Assembly: GCA_021404525.1 (NCBI GenBank)
Contig: JAAWWE010000013.1
Span: 37,827-101,826, forward strand
Origin: Rhodobiaceae bacterium
GTDB lineage: Bacteria > Pseudomonadota > Alphaproteobacteria > Parvibaculales > Parvibaculaceae
DNA length: 64,000 nt
Direction: 5' to 3'
In this document: in pieces, positions 1-7,443 of the stretch
Layout of the letters: each line of letters opens with the position of its first letter
Position numbering within the stretch: position 1 is the first letter of the stretch
Notes under the pieces: generated by a model
Told to the model about the DNA's origin: nothing
What the model saw: only the letters and a program-made list of their open reading frames with translations
Databases searched by the model: none
Program-made: the position numbers and the translations under genes

Positions 1-225
1 GATACCAGACATAAGATCCAGTTAGGCGGCCTTGTAGTCAAGGCCGGATTGGATGATCTGGCAAGCAATGAACTACTCGGCGCACTTCTCGAAATCAAAG
101 ACATTTTGGACAGTCCAGATGCTGACCAGAACTTACGAAAGTTCATGAGGCGAGGGCGCAGGGTCTTTGAAGAAGACGAGAAACGCCGTGAAGAGAAGCA
201 ACAAACAAGGGGTGATTTCGAGTGA
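1..225 (+). CDS. traD: Conjugal transfer protein TraD, C-terminal part (cut by window edge)
   Basis: The frame is open from base 1 to TGA at 223-225 and gives 74 residues. It carries the IQLGGLVVKAGL block followed by a GALLEI block, which is the signature of the small TraD family of Ti-plasmid-like conjugation systems (relaxosome accessory proteins encoded between the relaxase and the coupling protein). The C-terminus is highly charged, rich in Lys, Arg and Glu. Its stop overlaps the GTG start of the next gene (GTGA), suggesting translational coupling. The N-terminus lies outside the window. Confidence 0.8.
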   Translation, partial: DTRHKIQLGGLVVKAGLDDLASNELLGALLEIKDILDSPDADQNLRKFMRRGRRVFEEDEKRREEKQQTRGDFE

Positions 226-650
226 GGGAAGTGAACAAACAATCAACGATGAAAGGGGCTTTTCTTTCCGTTGGGCAGGTTATCACTGCGGCAACTATCT
301 ACTATTTACTAACCACGCAAGTGTCGTATTGGCATGTCAGCAATGTCGAGACGGAGGCGTATTACAGCATTCCAGTCGGTGTTGCATTCGGCGGTATGTT
401 GATGTTCGGCAGCATTCTCGCCTTTCGAATATGGCCTGAACTGAAGTGGACAGCACTTGCTTGTTTTGTGTGTTTTCTTCTCACAGTCTGTCTGACTTTG
501 TACGCTTTCCCAATCAAGGTTAGTGACCCTTTGACATGGCTCAGACCAATCACAGGGGTTCTGTTGTTGCTTCTTGGGGGATGGACAATGGTTCGAATGG
601 CTACGGATGGTCTTGAGCCCTTGACCTCAAAAGCCGCTGACACCGCATAG
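222..650 (+). CDS. Small integral membrane protein between traD and traG
   Basis: This 142-residue protein starts at a GTG that overlaps the traD stop, with AAGGGG about nine bases upstream; an ATG at 249 is an alternative. It has about four hydrophobic segments (roughly residues 12-30, 48-68, 75-95 and 103-122) and no enzymatic motif. Its position inside a traD-traG operon suggests a role in, or passenger status with, conjugative transfer. I do not recognise a named family. Confidence 0.65.
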   Translation: MREVNKQSTMKGAFLSVGQVITAATIYYLLTTQVSYWHVSNVETEAYYSIPVGVAFGGMLMFGSILAFRIWPELKWTALACFVCFLLTVCLTLYAFPIKVSDPLTWLRPITGVLLLLLGGWTMVRMATDGLEPLTSKAADTA

Positions 651-665
651 AGAATTTGACCTCAA

Positions 666-2528
666 ATGAACATTGTTTGGATCAGACCAGCTTCCTTCGT
701 TGGTGCCTTCGCACTGCTGTTTGCGGGTGCTTTTTTCGCGTCCAACCTCTTTATTGCATCGTTTTCGCGCGGCGCTGACCCCTCCCTATCGTGGGTGTAT
801 CTTGCGGTACTGCACCCATCCGCTATTGCCGCCGCCATCACTTTGCTTGCGTCCTCAATTGCTGTCAGTGCAAACGAAGATGCTCGTATCGCACACACAG
901 CTGCGATCGCTATCCTGATCGTCACCTGCGGCTATCAGGTTTGGGTCTATCAATCATATTTCACTACCTGGCCCTACTTTCTCAAACCCGGCGTCCATCT
1001 TCTTGTCGGCATTTTGTTCCTCGCAGGCGGCTTCCGGGTACTCACCAGATCATTCGGCATGGCATCGTCTGAGGATGGGAGACGGGTTGAAGATGGCGTA
1101 TTTGGAGACGCTGCTTTCGCGACGGTTCGCGAGATGAAAGACCGCTTCGGACCTGATGGAGAAGTGGTGATCGGTGAAGCCTATATTCCCAAACTGGGGT
1201 CGAAAGTAGGTGCCAAACCAGCTGGGAAAGCACCATTGCTTTGTGACTCGTTGGAACAAGGGTCAACCCATGGCCTGCTAATAGCAGGATCGGGTGGTTA
1301 CAAAACCACCTCCGTTATTCTTCCAACCTTATTCTACTCGTCAAACTCCTGCGTAGTCTTTGATCCCAAGCGAGAACTTGCTTCCGCCATCAAGAAGGTA
1401 CGTACAAATGGCCATGGGAAAGCCGTTCTAACTCTCAACCCCAATGCGCAAGAGGCATTTGGGTTTAATGCCCTGGATTGGATCGATATGGAGGCGCCGT
1501 CCGCAACAAGCGATCTATTTGAGGTCGCAAACTGGATCATCGGAGAGACCCCAAATTCTGGCGCTTCACCGAACCAATTCTTTCAGGACGCAGCAAAAAA
1601 TCTCGTCCACGCCTTGCTCCTGGACATAATGAGTGATGAAAGCCTGCCTCCTGATCGCAAGAATTTGGCTCAACTGGGTGAACTTCTGTCCCTGGGTGAG
1701 CAACAACTGCGAGCGGAATTGGAGGAAATCTCACAGCGCTCAAATAACAAGACTGCCAGACGCGTAGCATCCAGCCTTTTTGAGTTGGAAGGACGGACAT
1801 TCTCCAGCGTTAGATCCACAGCAAACACCACAGCGAGCTGGCTACTAATCGACAATTTGGTGGGTCTCGTCTCCCGAGATAACTTCAAGACAGCTGACAT
1901 ACGAGAGCAGCGCGCAGATCTCTTCATTCAAACCAATCTATCAACTCTCACATCGCATCCTAGCCTTGGCCGAGTGATCCTAGGGGCGCTCTTTCAGCCC
2001 ATGTTCAACGAAAACCTTGAACCTGGGAAACGGGTGATCTTTCTGCTCGATGAGGTTGCCCGCCTTGGCTACATGTCGATCCTGGAAACTGCCCGTGATG
2101 TCGGCCGATCAGCCGGAGTTACCCTCATACTCATCTACCAGAGCCACGGCCAGTTCTCTGATCAATGGGGCAGGGAAGGCACAAACAAATGGTTTGAGAA
2201 TGTCTCCTGGCGCGCCTACGGCGCTGTGAGTGATCATCAAACTGCCGACATTATCTCACGGTCCATAGGCGATTTTACGGTTATGTCTGAAGGGCAAAGC
2301 AGATCTGCTGGCAGCTCTTCACGCAAAATGGAGGTCTTTGGAACATCGTCTAGCAATCAAGGGCAATCAGCGAGCGAACAAAGACGCCGCTTGATTAACC
2401 CAGACGAAATTCTTGCAAAAGTTCCAGCCGATGCTCAATTCATCTTTGTTCAGGGGATGCCTCCCATCTTCGCAGGACGGGCCATCTATTTCCGCCGCCC
2501 GGAAATCGCACAATGGATTGACGACTAA
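666..2528 (+). CDS. traG: TraG/VirD4-type type IV coupling protein
   Basis: The 620-residue protein has N-terminal transmembrane segments (within residues about 8-130), a Walker A loop GSGGYKTT near residue 208 and a Walker B stretch FLLDEVARLG near residue 458. These are the features of the hexameric inner-membrane ATPase that links the relaxosome to the type IV secretion channel. Length and order after traD fit the family. It starts 15 bases after the preceding stop. No relaxase or virB genes are visible, so they must lie to the left or be absent. Confidence 0.93.
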   Translation: MNIVWIRPASFVGAFALLFAGAFFASNLFIASFSRGADPSLSWVYLAVLHPSAIAAAITLLASSIAVSANEDARIAHTAAIAILIVTCGYQVWVYQSYFTTWPYFLKPGVHLLVGILFLAGGFRVLTRSFGMASSEDGRRVEDGVFGDAAFATVREMKDRFGPDGEVVIGEAYIPKLGSKVGAKPAGKAPLLCDSLEQGSTHGLLIAGSGGYKTTSVILPTLFYSSNSCVVFDPKRELASAIKKVRTNGHGKAVLTLNPNAQEAFGFNALDWIDMEAPSATSDLFEVANWIIGETPNSGASPNQFFQDAAKNLVHALLLDIMSDESLPPDRKNLAQLGELLSLGEQQLRAELEEISQRSNNKTARRVASSLFELEGRTFSSVRSTANTTASWLLIDNLVGLVSRDNFKTADIREQRADLFIQTNLSTLTSHPSLGRVILGALFQPMFNENLEPGKRVIFLLDEVARLGYMSILETARDVGRSAGVTLILIYQSHGQFSDQWGREGTNKWFENVSWRAYGAVSDHQTADIISRSIGDFTVMSEGQSRSAGSSSRKMEVFGTSSSNQGQSASEQRRRLINPDEILAKVPADAQFIFVQGMPPIFAGRAIYFRRPEIAQWIDD

Positions 2529-2629
2529 GAGCCTTCGTCGCCACTGACTCAAATATTTCTATCAAAAAAGAACTCAGGGGCTTCGCCCCGGCGCACGCAA
2601 GGCCAAGCGGCTAAAGCCGTGCCCTGGCG

Positions 2630-2685
2630 GGTCTCCCCAACCTTCACGTCGCTTCGCTTGTTGCAGGCCGGGTGATCCCCCTCCC
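2630..2685 (+). repeat. Leader repeat, copy 1 (inverted partner at 14664-14731)
   Basis: This stretch contains CCTTCACGTC followed by GTTGCAGGCCGGGTGATCCC. The same text occurs on the minus strand at 14664-14731 with a short insertion. Both copies lie upstream of, and in the same orientation as, very small genes (2786 here, 14572 there). The region between traG and 2786 otherwise holds GC-rich hairpin-forming sequence and no gene. A shared 5' leader or regulatory site is the likeliest reading. Confidence 0.65.
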
Positions 2686-2785
2686 ACCAGGTCAGCCTTG
2701 ACGTTTGCCTCCCCACTCGTCGCCCGAGGGGCAGAAGGGTTGAGCGCGCGCGCATCAACCCTTAGCCCCACCACGGGAGTAAAGA

Positions 2786-2917
2786 ATGACCAAACTCAGC
2801 AAACAGGAACAAGAGCTTCTGACAACCTACCGCAAGCTTCCTCACGGATTTCAGGAATCCGTACAGAGCTTTATCAGACTGCTAATCGCCACACTTCCAG
2901 CCACCGAGGGGAACTGA
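2786..2917 (+). CDS. 43-residue protein with EQELLTTYRK motif
   Basis: ATG at 2786 has GGGAG seven bases upstream and reads to TGA at 2915-2917. The product contains EQELLT-YRK-G-Q followed by an amphipathic segment. A second protein in this window (18571-18786) has EQELLTCYRK at the same place, so this is a small conserved family rather than a chance frame. The next gene starts two bases after the stop. The function is unknown; size and context suggest an accessory regulator of the element. Confidence 0.6.
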   Translation: MTKLSKQEQELLTTYRKLPHGFQESVQSFIRLLIATLPATEGN

Positions 2918-2919
2918 AA

Positions 2920-3249
2920 ATGATCATCGGTCGCTTCATCCCGAAAGAAAATGGTGACTTTGAAGGCTGGGTTGAAACCATGTCCCGCAATTTCGAGCTC
3001 CTGATGCAGCCGGAGGAGGGGACCAGAGTCGCCTTTCGGATTTACAAAGGCATGTGTGAGGTGGGACAGGCGTTCGAGAAATGCTCCAACGAAACCGGAA
3101 AGACCTTCTACTCAGTGCGCCTCGATGACCCATTTTGGGAGAAGCCACTCAACTGCCTTCTCTTCGAGGACAGAAGCAATGGTGGATGGAACTTGGTCTT
3201 CAAGCGCGAACCCCGCAAGCAGTCGAACCGCAACGACCAGTCCAGATAA
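2920..3249 (+). CDS. DUF736 family protein
   Basis: The start is the ATG at 2920, two bases after the previous stop and preceded by GAGGGG; longer upstream frames run through the leader repeat and lack support. The 109 residues follow the DUF736 layout: an IIGRFIPKENGDFEGW opening, a central FRIYKG-CEVGQAF block, then SVRLDDPFWEKPLNCLLFED. DUF736 proteins are common on alphaproteobacterial plasmids and ICEs; their function is unknown. Confidence 0.85.
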   Translation: MIIGRFIPKENGDFEGWVETMSRNFELLMQPEEGTRVAFRIYKGMCEVGQAFEKCSNETGKTFYSVRLDDPFWEKPLNCLLFEDRSNGGWNLVFKREPRKQSNRNDQSR

Positions 3250-3254
3250 GAAAT

Positions 3255-3674
3255 GGAGGCCCGGCGATGAACCGAGCCCCCAATCGTGTCAGGAATTTTC
3301 GTCTTCAGGTTTTTCCTTGGCGACCCGCATGACAATCTCACCTTCGAGCGGCATTGCAGAAAGCTTGATTTTGAAACCATCTCCATCCTGATGTGACCAG
3401 GCTGCTCCGACTTTATTCCAGTAAGACTTCTCGCCTGCTTTAGTGACCTGATAAACTGTGTGTGTTGGTTTATTGCTCATTTGTCATCTCCTTAGAGTTT
3501 GTCCGTCGATGACTGTTGGAGAAGGTGGACCAACGAGCAGGGATCAAGTGAGGCATAGCCGAACGACCGCTAAATAAGCCTGGTGCGGGCAGCGTCCTCT
3601 TGGACGCAACACGGGGCGCCATTTAGGGGTTGATCGCTGAGAGGGGACACCTAAACAGGCATAGTTGAGACGGA
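3255..3674. repeat. Inverted duplication, left copy (partner 17446-17860)
   Basis: The reverse complement of this block matches 17446-17860 nearly base for base. It includes the 63-residue small gene, its AAGGAGATGACA ribosome-binding region and about 190 bases of upstream leader with a GCGTCC-AAGA-GGACGC hairpin. Similarity stops abruptly after a CATAGTTGAGACGG sequence. The upstream leader is as well conserved as the coding part, so it is probably functional RNA or regulatory DNA. Confidence 0.8.
3289..3480 (-). CDS. 63-residue conserved protein, paralogue of 17634-17825
   Basis: The product opens MSNKPTHTVYQVTKAGEKSYW, continues with VGAAWSHQDGDGF and ends with a GEIVMRVAK block. A paralogue at 17634 has the same framework with conservative changes (DGNGF for DGDGF, RVAKDN for RVAKEK). 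It is preceded by a strong AAGGAG ribosome-binding site. The family turns up on alphaproteobacterial mobile elements without assigned function. It faces away from the DUF736 gene and ends 40 bases from it. Confidence 0.75.
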   Translation of the reverse strand: MSNKPTHTVYQVTKAGEKSYWNKVGAAWSHQDGDGFKIKLSAMPLEGEIVMRVAKEKPEDENS

Positions 3675-4448
3675 CAGACCCTTTAGGAGAGACTTGAGCA
3701 AAGATCCCGATACATGAAGGACGGTCTACCTGCAGGGCGGAGACGTGGAACGTCGGAAAGCAAGGAACAGATCCTTGATGGCAGGTAACTCAGCGCACTC
3801 AATGCCGTGTCCAGGTTGACTACAAGGGTCGCTGAAAGCCTGAGACAAACCCGATCCGACTGGGCGGTTCATAGCTGAGTCCCCGCATCACCGTTGCCGA
3901 GCAGCGACGGCAGAACCAACGCCGCACTGGGGACGGTGAGGATGCGTACTGGATTGTGTTTGTGTTGAGATGCTGCACTACGAATTAACCTAAATGCACG
4001 GCAGCCAACTGCGCCAGCGTTCACTCTTTCGACGCGAGTGTTATCGATGGAATGAAGACGCACCTGGCGAACGTGAATATCCACTTCCAAAGCGGAGACC
4101 AAGCAGACTGGTTGCGTGAGCTCACGTCTTTTCAAGACGAACTCTGGACGTCGTGAGAACGTGCAGTGGAAGAGGTCGTTGGTCCCGTCTTGAAGCGGCT
4201 TTCGCGTAAGGTCGATACAGCAGGCTTGATCAAACTGAGCGTGCTCACAAGCACAGACCATAAAACGATGCGGGCGCATATGGACGTTGCTCTGCGTTAC
4301 TGCATAGCCAAACGGGGTAAATCAACCCGAAGCTCCAGACGTCTGAGCAAATTTGGAACGACTCTTACGTTACCGTGGCATACGTCATGGCGTTCACAGG
4401 TGGGACGCCATAGCTAGACTTGGCAACACGTTGGCAAGTGGTCTGCGT
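3675..4448. other. Non-coding stretch between the inverted repeat and qatD
   Basis: No frame here has convincing composition or family resemblance; the longest (4166-4417, 83 codons on the plus strand) looks random. An inverted repeat ATGGCGT/ACGCCAT at 4387-4411, with an 11-base loop and no T-run, lies just downstream of qatD and could weakly terminate that operon. The rest may be eroded element sequence. Confidence 0.5.
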
Positions 4449-5204
4449 TCAGCGGAGGAGACTGTTTAGATTAGCGGAAATTCGTTCGGAGATCCGCTCT
4501 CTCTCACATCCGAAAAGTGCTGCTAAACCGTCCCTAGCGGGTTTCACATCCGCCGGCCCACTGGAGTTCTGATCTTGGTTCGCAAACGGCCCGTCTGTCT
4601 CCGTCAATATCCGATCTTCAGGGAGCGACTCGACAAGCTTCCTAGATTTCTCCTTGCGAAGCATAGCTGCGTTAACCGAGAAAAAGCATCCCATTTCGGC
4701 AGCTCTCCGTGCTTCAGACGCCGACCCGGTGAACCAGTGTAAAACGACCCTTCCAGTGCCGATCGGCAACTTCGCCTCGATCATATCCAAAACTACCTTC
4801 GCACACCTAACGCTGTGTACGGAAAGAATTTTGCCACCCGCTTCGGCGGAAGCGGTGAGCACCTCTTCGAACACGTTCTTCTGGTCTTCAAATGAATGAT
4901 AGAAAAGCCGTCCTGCATCGAGACCGACCTCCCCGACATACCTGGTCGACGGTAGATACTCTTTCCAGATCGACAGTTCATGAGCCCGCTCTGCAACGAG
5001 TTGCGGATGCAAGCCGAGCGCGGCTCTCACATATTTCGTCCGATCCGCCAACTCCTTGTTCCGCGGGAACGCTTTCGGCGTTGTCGTGACCGCGAGCGTG
5101 AACACCCGCTCTTCGTCTCTTTGCAAAACAGCCCCGGAATGATCCGGATAGAGATCGAGATGACAATGGAAATCGACGAGAGGAGTTCCGCGCCAATCTG
5201 TCAT
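4449..5204 (-). CDS. qatD: QatD, TatD-family metal-dependent DNase of the Qat defence system
   Basis: This 251-residue protein shows the TatD fold landmarks: DFHCHLD at residues 11-17 (metal ligands), a GEVGLDAG strand, VHS and LHWFTGS histidine blocks, and TETDGPF near the C-terminus. Canonical TatD is a magnesium-dependent 3'-5' nuclease. As the last gene of a four-gene operon behind qatA, qatB and the QueC-like qatC, it is the QatD effector or accessory nuclease. Its ATG overlaps the qatC stop by four bases (ATGA). Confidence 0.92.
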   Translation of the reverse strand: MTDWRGTPLVDFHCHLDLYPDHSGAVLQRDEERVFTLAVTTTPKAFPRNKELADRTKYVRAALGLHPQLVAERAHELSIWKEYLPSTRYVGEVGLDAGRLFYHSFEDQKNVFEEVLTASAEAGGKILSVHSVRCAKVVLDMIEAKLPIGTGRVVLHWFTGSASEARRAAEMGCFFSVNAAMLRKEKSRKLVESLPEDRILTETDGPFANQDQNSSGPADVKPARDGLAALFGCERERISERISANLNSLLR

Positions 5205-6550
5205 GACGGTGCCGTCCTCACGCCCGCCAGCAATGCACCGACCTCTTCGAGACCGCGACGATATACATCGGCATACGCGTCGGTTCTATCTGGGTAATCC
5301 GACAACGGGCCAGGCTTATGGATAAGCAACTTCGCGACATCCGGCCGTTCGGCAAGCCGGCGGATAGCCAGTTGGAAAGACCGCACCTGCTGTCCTTCAG
5401 CCTGCCGGGTATCAAGTGTACCAGCTGTCAGATCGGGAACGCCGTAATAGGTTGGATCGTCGCCGAGCAAAGATGCTCGCCGGATCAGACAGGGCAGGCA
5501 GTACCCGCAGTGGCCTTGCGACTGACCCTTCCAGCGAGCCTTCGCCGGAGATGAACATGAAAGGGAATGGGGGGCCGCTCTTTTTAGGAGGTCGCGATCG
5601 GCGCACTGCGTGGCCATCTCTCCCTTCGTCTTGTCCCAGTATGGGTTGGTCAACGCCCCATTGATTCCAAGCACATCCAAGAGTTCGTTCCACCGCGCCA
5701 TGTAGAAAGGATGCGTTGTTCGCGTACTCAGGGCGCCTAGTCTTAGCGGATCCAAGGGGACGTTTAAGGCAATAAGCCCGTTTTCCGGGACTCTAAGGAC
5801 GAACTTCTTGCCGAGACCGACGCCTGCGGCCACACCGAGTGAGAAGAACAAGAAAGACCGCCCGCGCGTTGTGCTCTCGGATTCGACACCATCGATCAGG
5901 CCATCCCCGAATGCCATCCAGATCCGCAATCGATCAAATGCCGACTTAGGAAACCCTTCTTTGAGAACCTCGAAACACTCTTCTTGAGATTTGCTGACTG
6001 CACCCTCGCCGGCATGGCTGACTAGCAAAGGCAATCCGCCCGAATGAAGATGATCGATAGCGCCGATGAGGCTATCGAGCCCGCCGGAGAACAAGTTTAC
6101 CGCATCGAAGGAAACGGGATCCAGCGGTCGAGGCCTCGCCTTCGCGATGGTGGCAAACTTCTCAGGCCGACGACGAAAGCCGATCTGCCATCGATCGCCC
6201 GTGAGGAAATCTAGCGCCCGCTTCAGGACGGAGGATGCCCCGGACCAGAGGGTTGGATTGCTTACTGGCACTACCAGCCGGATCTCCCGCGACCACCCGT
6301 CTTGGGATTCCGTAGCCCGTGCGAGCCGTGTATCGGCCGCATGGATATGCGCTGCGACGATCATGAGATCGACCGCCACCTCACTGGGTTCCAAGTTCAG
6401 TTCGGCCATGTTCGTGAGAGCGTAGCCGATACCGTGCGCCAGTCGGTCACCCGCCAACAGGTCGAGCGTGGAAAGCTGTTCGTCGCTCGCCTTCGGTACT
6501 TTCACTGTATCCTTCGACCCGAACCGCCCCGTCAATAGGTGCCGCCTCAT
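5201..6550 (-). CDS. qatC: QatC, QueC-like ATPase of the Qat defence system
   Basis: The 449-residue protein contains a PP-loop SGGLDS at about residues 155-160 (adenylation site) and a C-terminal CGYCLPC zinc cluster near residue 345, as in 7-cyano-7-deazaguanine synthase QueC. It is about twice the length of housekeeping QueC, with a long N-terminal extension, and no queuosine-precursor genes (queD, queE, queF) are nearby. Both points identify it as QatC. Its ATG overlaps the qatB stop by four bases and its stop overlaps the qatD start. Confidence 0.92.
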   Translation of the reverse strand: MRRHLLTGRFGSKDTVKVPKASDEQLSTLDLLAGDRLAHGIGYALTNMAELNLEPSEVAVDLMIVAAHIHAADTRLARATESQDGWSREIRLVVPVSNPTLWSGASSVLKRALDFLTGDRWQIGFRRRPEKFATIAKARPRPLDPVSFDAVNLFSGGLDSLIGAIDHLHSGGLPLLVSHAGEGAVSKSQEECFEVLKEGFPKSAFDRLRIWMAFGDGLIDGVESESTTRGRSFLFFSLGVAAGVGLGKKFVLRVPENGLIALNVPLDPLRLGALSTRTTHPFYMARWNELLDVLGINGALTNPYWDKTKGEMATQCADRDLLKRAAPHSLSCSSPAKARWKGQSQGHCGYCLPCLIRRASLLGDDPTYYGVPDLTAGTLDTRQAEGQQVRSFQLAIRRLAERPDVAKLLIHKPGPLSDYPDRTDAYADVYRRGLEEVGALLAGVRTAPS

Positions 6551-7443
6551 GTTCTTGCCTCGCTCTCGCCCAAGGCTTCGAGCATGTCGAAAGCCACCTC
6601 ATATATGCTATCGACGAAACCCGCGACTTGTTGCGACGACAGTGCTCCGACATCGACGCCGGACGCATTGACCGCATCGCTGACGCCGCGCTGAATGAAC
6701 TCCGACAGTTGGGTCTCGATCCTCTCGACCGTCCGCACGTCGGAGGGCATCGTTACGACCTTCGTCCCAATATCGTTGCAGATACGGGCTTCGATCGCAT
6801 GTGCCGCATAGAGTTCGAAGACGGTCTGAATCTGCTCGGAGGTCAGACCGTCTATATCGGTGATCCCCGCATCGGCGAGATCGGCGATTGTCTCTATAAA
6901 CGCATCACGCGCGATGCCCTCATCGATTGAGCCCCCATCCGGACAAATGTAATCTGCGAGTCCAGCGAATACTTCTTCGACAGGACGGCCTGCGAGGCTC
7001 TCGAGATCGAGAGATCTGAGGGCCTCGCGGACACCGTTGGCGCTCGCGTTCCCGAGGAAACTGACCAGCCCTGATGCCGTACTGCGGGACGAACCCATCC
7101 TACGCGCGGCTTGCGCCGAACCGCCCGCCGACAGCGATACATATTGTGACACAGCGCGCGCCAGACTGCGTCGATCATCACCCCCGGACCCAGCGAACCG
7201 CGTGAAGTTGCTGCGCGCGGATCTGAAACGATCGCCCGTCGGCGGCGGGGGCGCAGGCACTCTATCGGCAGGCGCGGCTGGAGGCGTTCCGGCATCACTA
7301 TCAGGCGCATCGTTGAATGCCCCATCATCTGGCCCTGTACCATCTCCGCCGTCACTACTGTTGCCGTCTCCACCACCCTCGAGCCAGCTTGGAACCAATG
7401 GCGTTCCCCCCGATGCGCCGCCGAATGCGTTCGAAGTTCCCAT
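6547..7443 (-). CDS. qatB: QatB of the Qat defence system
   Basis: The start is placed at the ATG 7443-7441, which shares one base with the qatA stop (TAATG) and gives the MGTSNAFGGASGGTPLVPSW opening typical of QatB; a longer in-frame extension into qatA is rejected. The 298-residue protein has a Gly/Asp/Pro-rich low-complexity stretch at about residues 15-80 and a helical remainder with no catalytic motif. QatB is required for Qat function but its role is not defined. Confidence 0.88.
   Translation of the reverse strand: MGTSNAFGGASGGTPLVPSWLEGGGDGNSSDGGDGTGPDDGAFNDAPDSDAGTPPAAPADRVPAPPPPTGDRFRSARSNFTRFAGSGGDDRRSLARAVSQYVSLSAGGSAQAARRMGSSRSTASGLVSFLGNASANGVREALRSLDLESLAGRPVEEVFAGLADYICPDGGSIDEGIARDAFIETIADLADAGITDIDGLTSEQIQTVFELYAAHAIEARICNDIGTKVVTMPSDVRTVERIETQLSEFIQRGVSDAVNASGVDVGALSSQQVAGFVDSIYEVAFDMLEALGESEART

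Noticed and set aside
2698..2919. N-terminal extension of the DUF736 gene upstream of 2920
   Set aside because: It runs through the leader repeat and the 43-residue ORF in another frame; the ATG at 2920 has a good ribosome-binding site and gives the normal DUF736 length.
4166..4417. 83-codon ORF downstream of qatD
   Set aside because: No recognisable motif, random-looking composition and no convincing ribosome-binding site.
5201..6550. QueC for queuosine biosynthesis
   Set aside because: The PP-loop and zinc motif fit QueC, but length, operon partners and the absence of queDEF support QatC.
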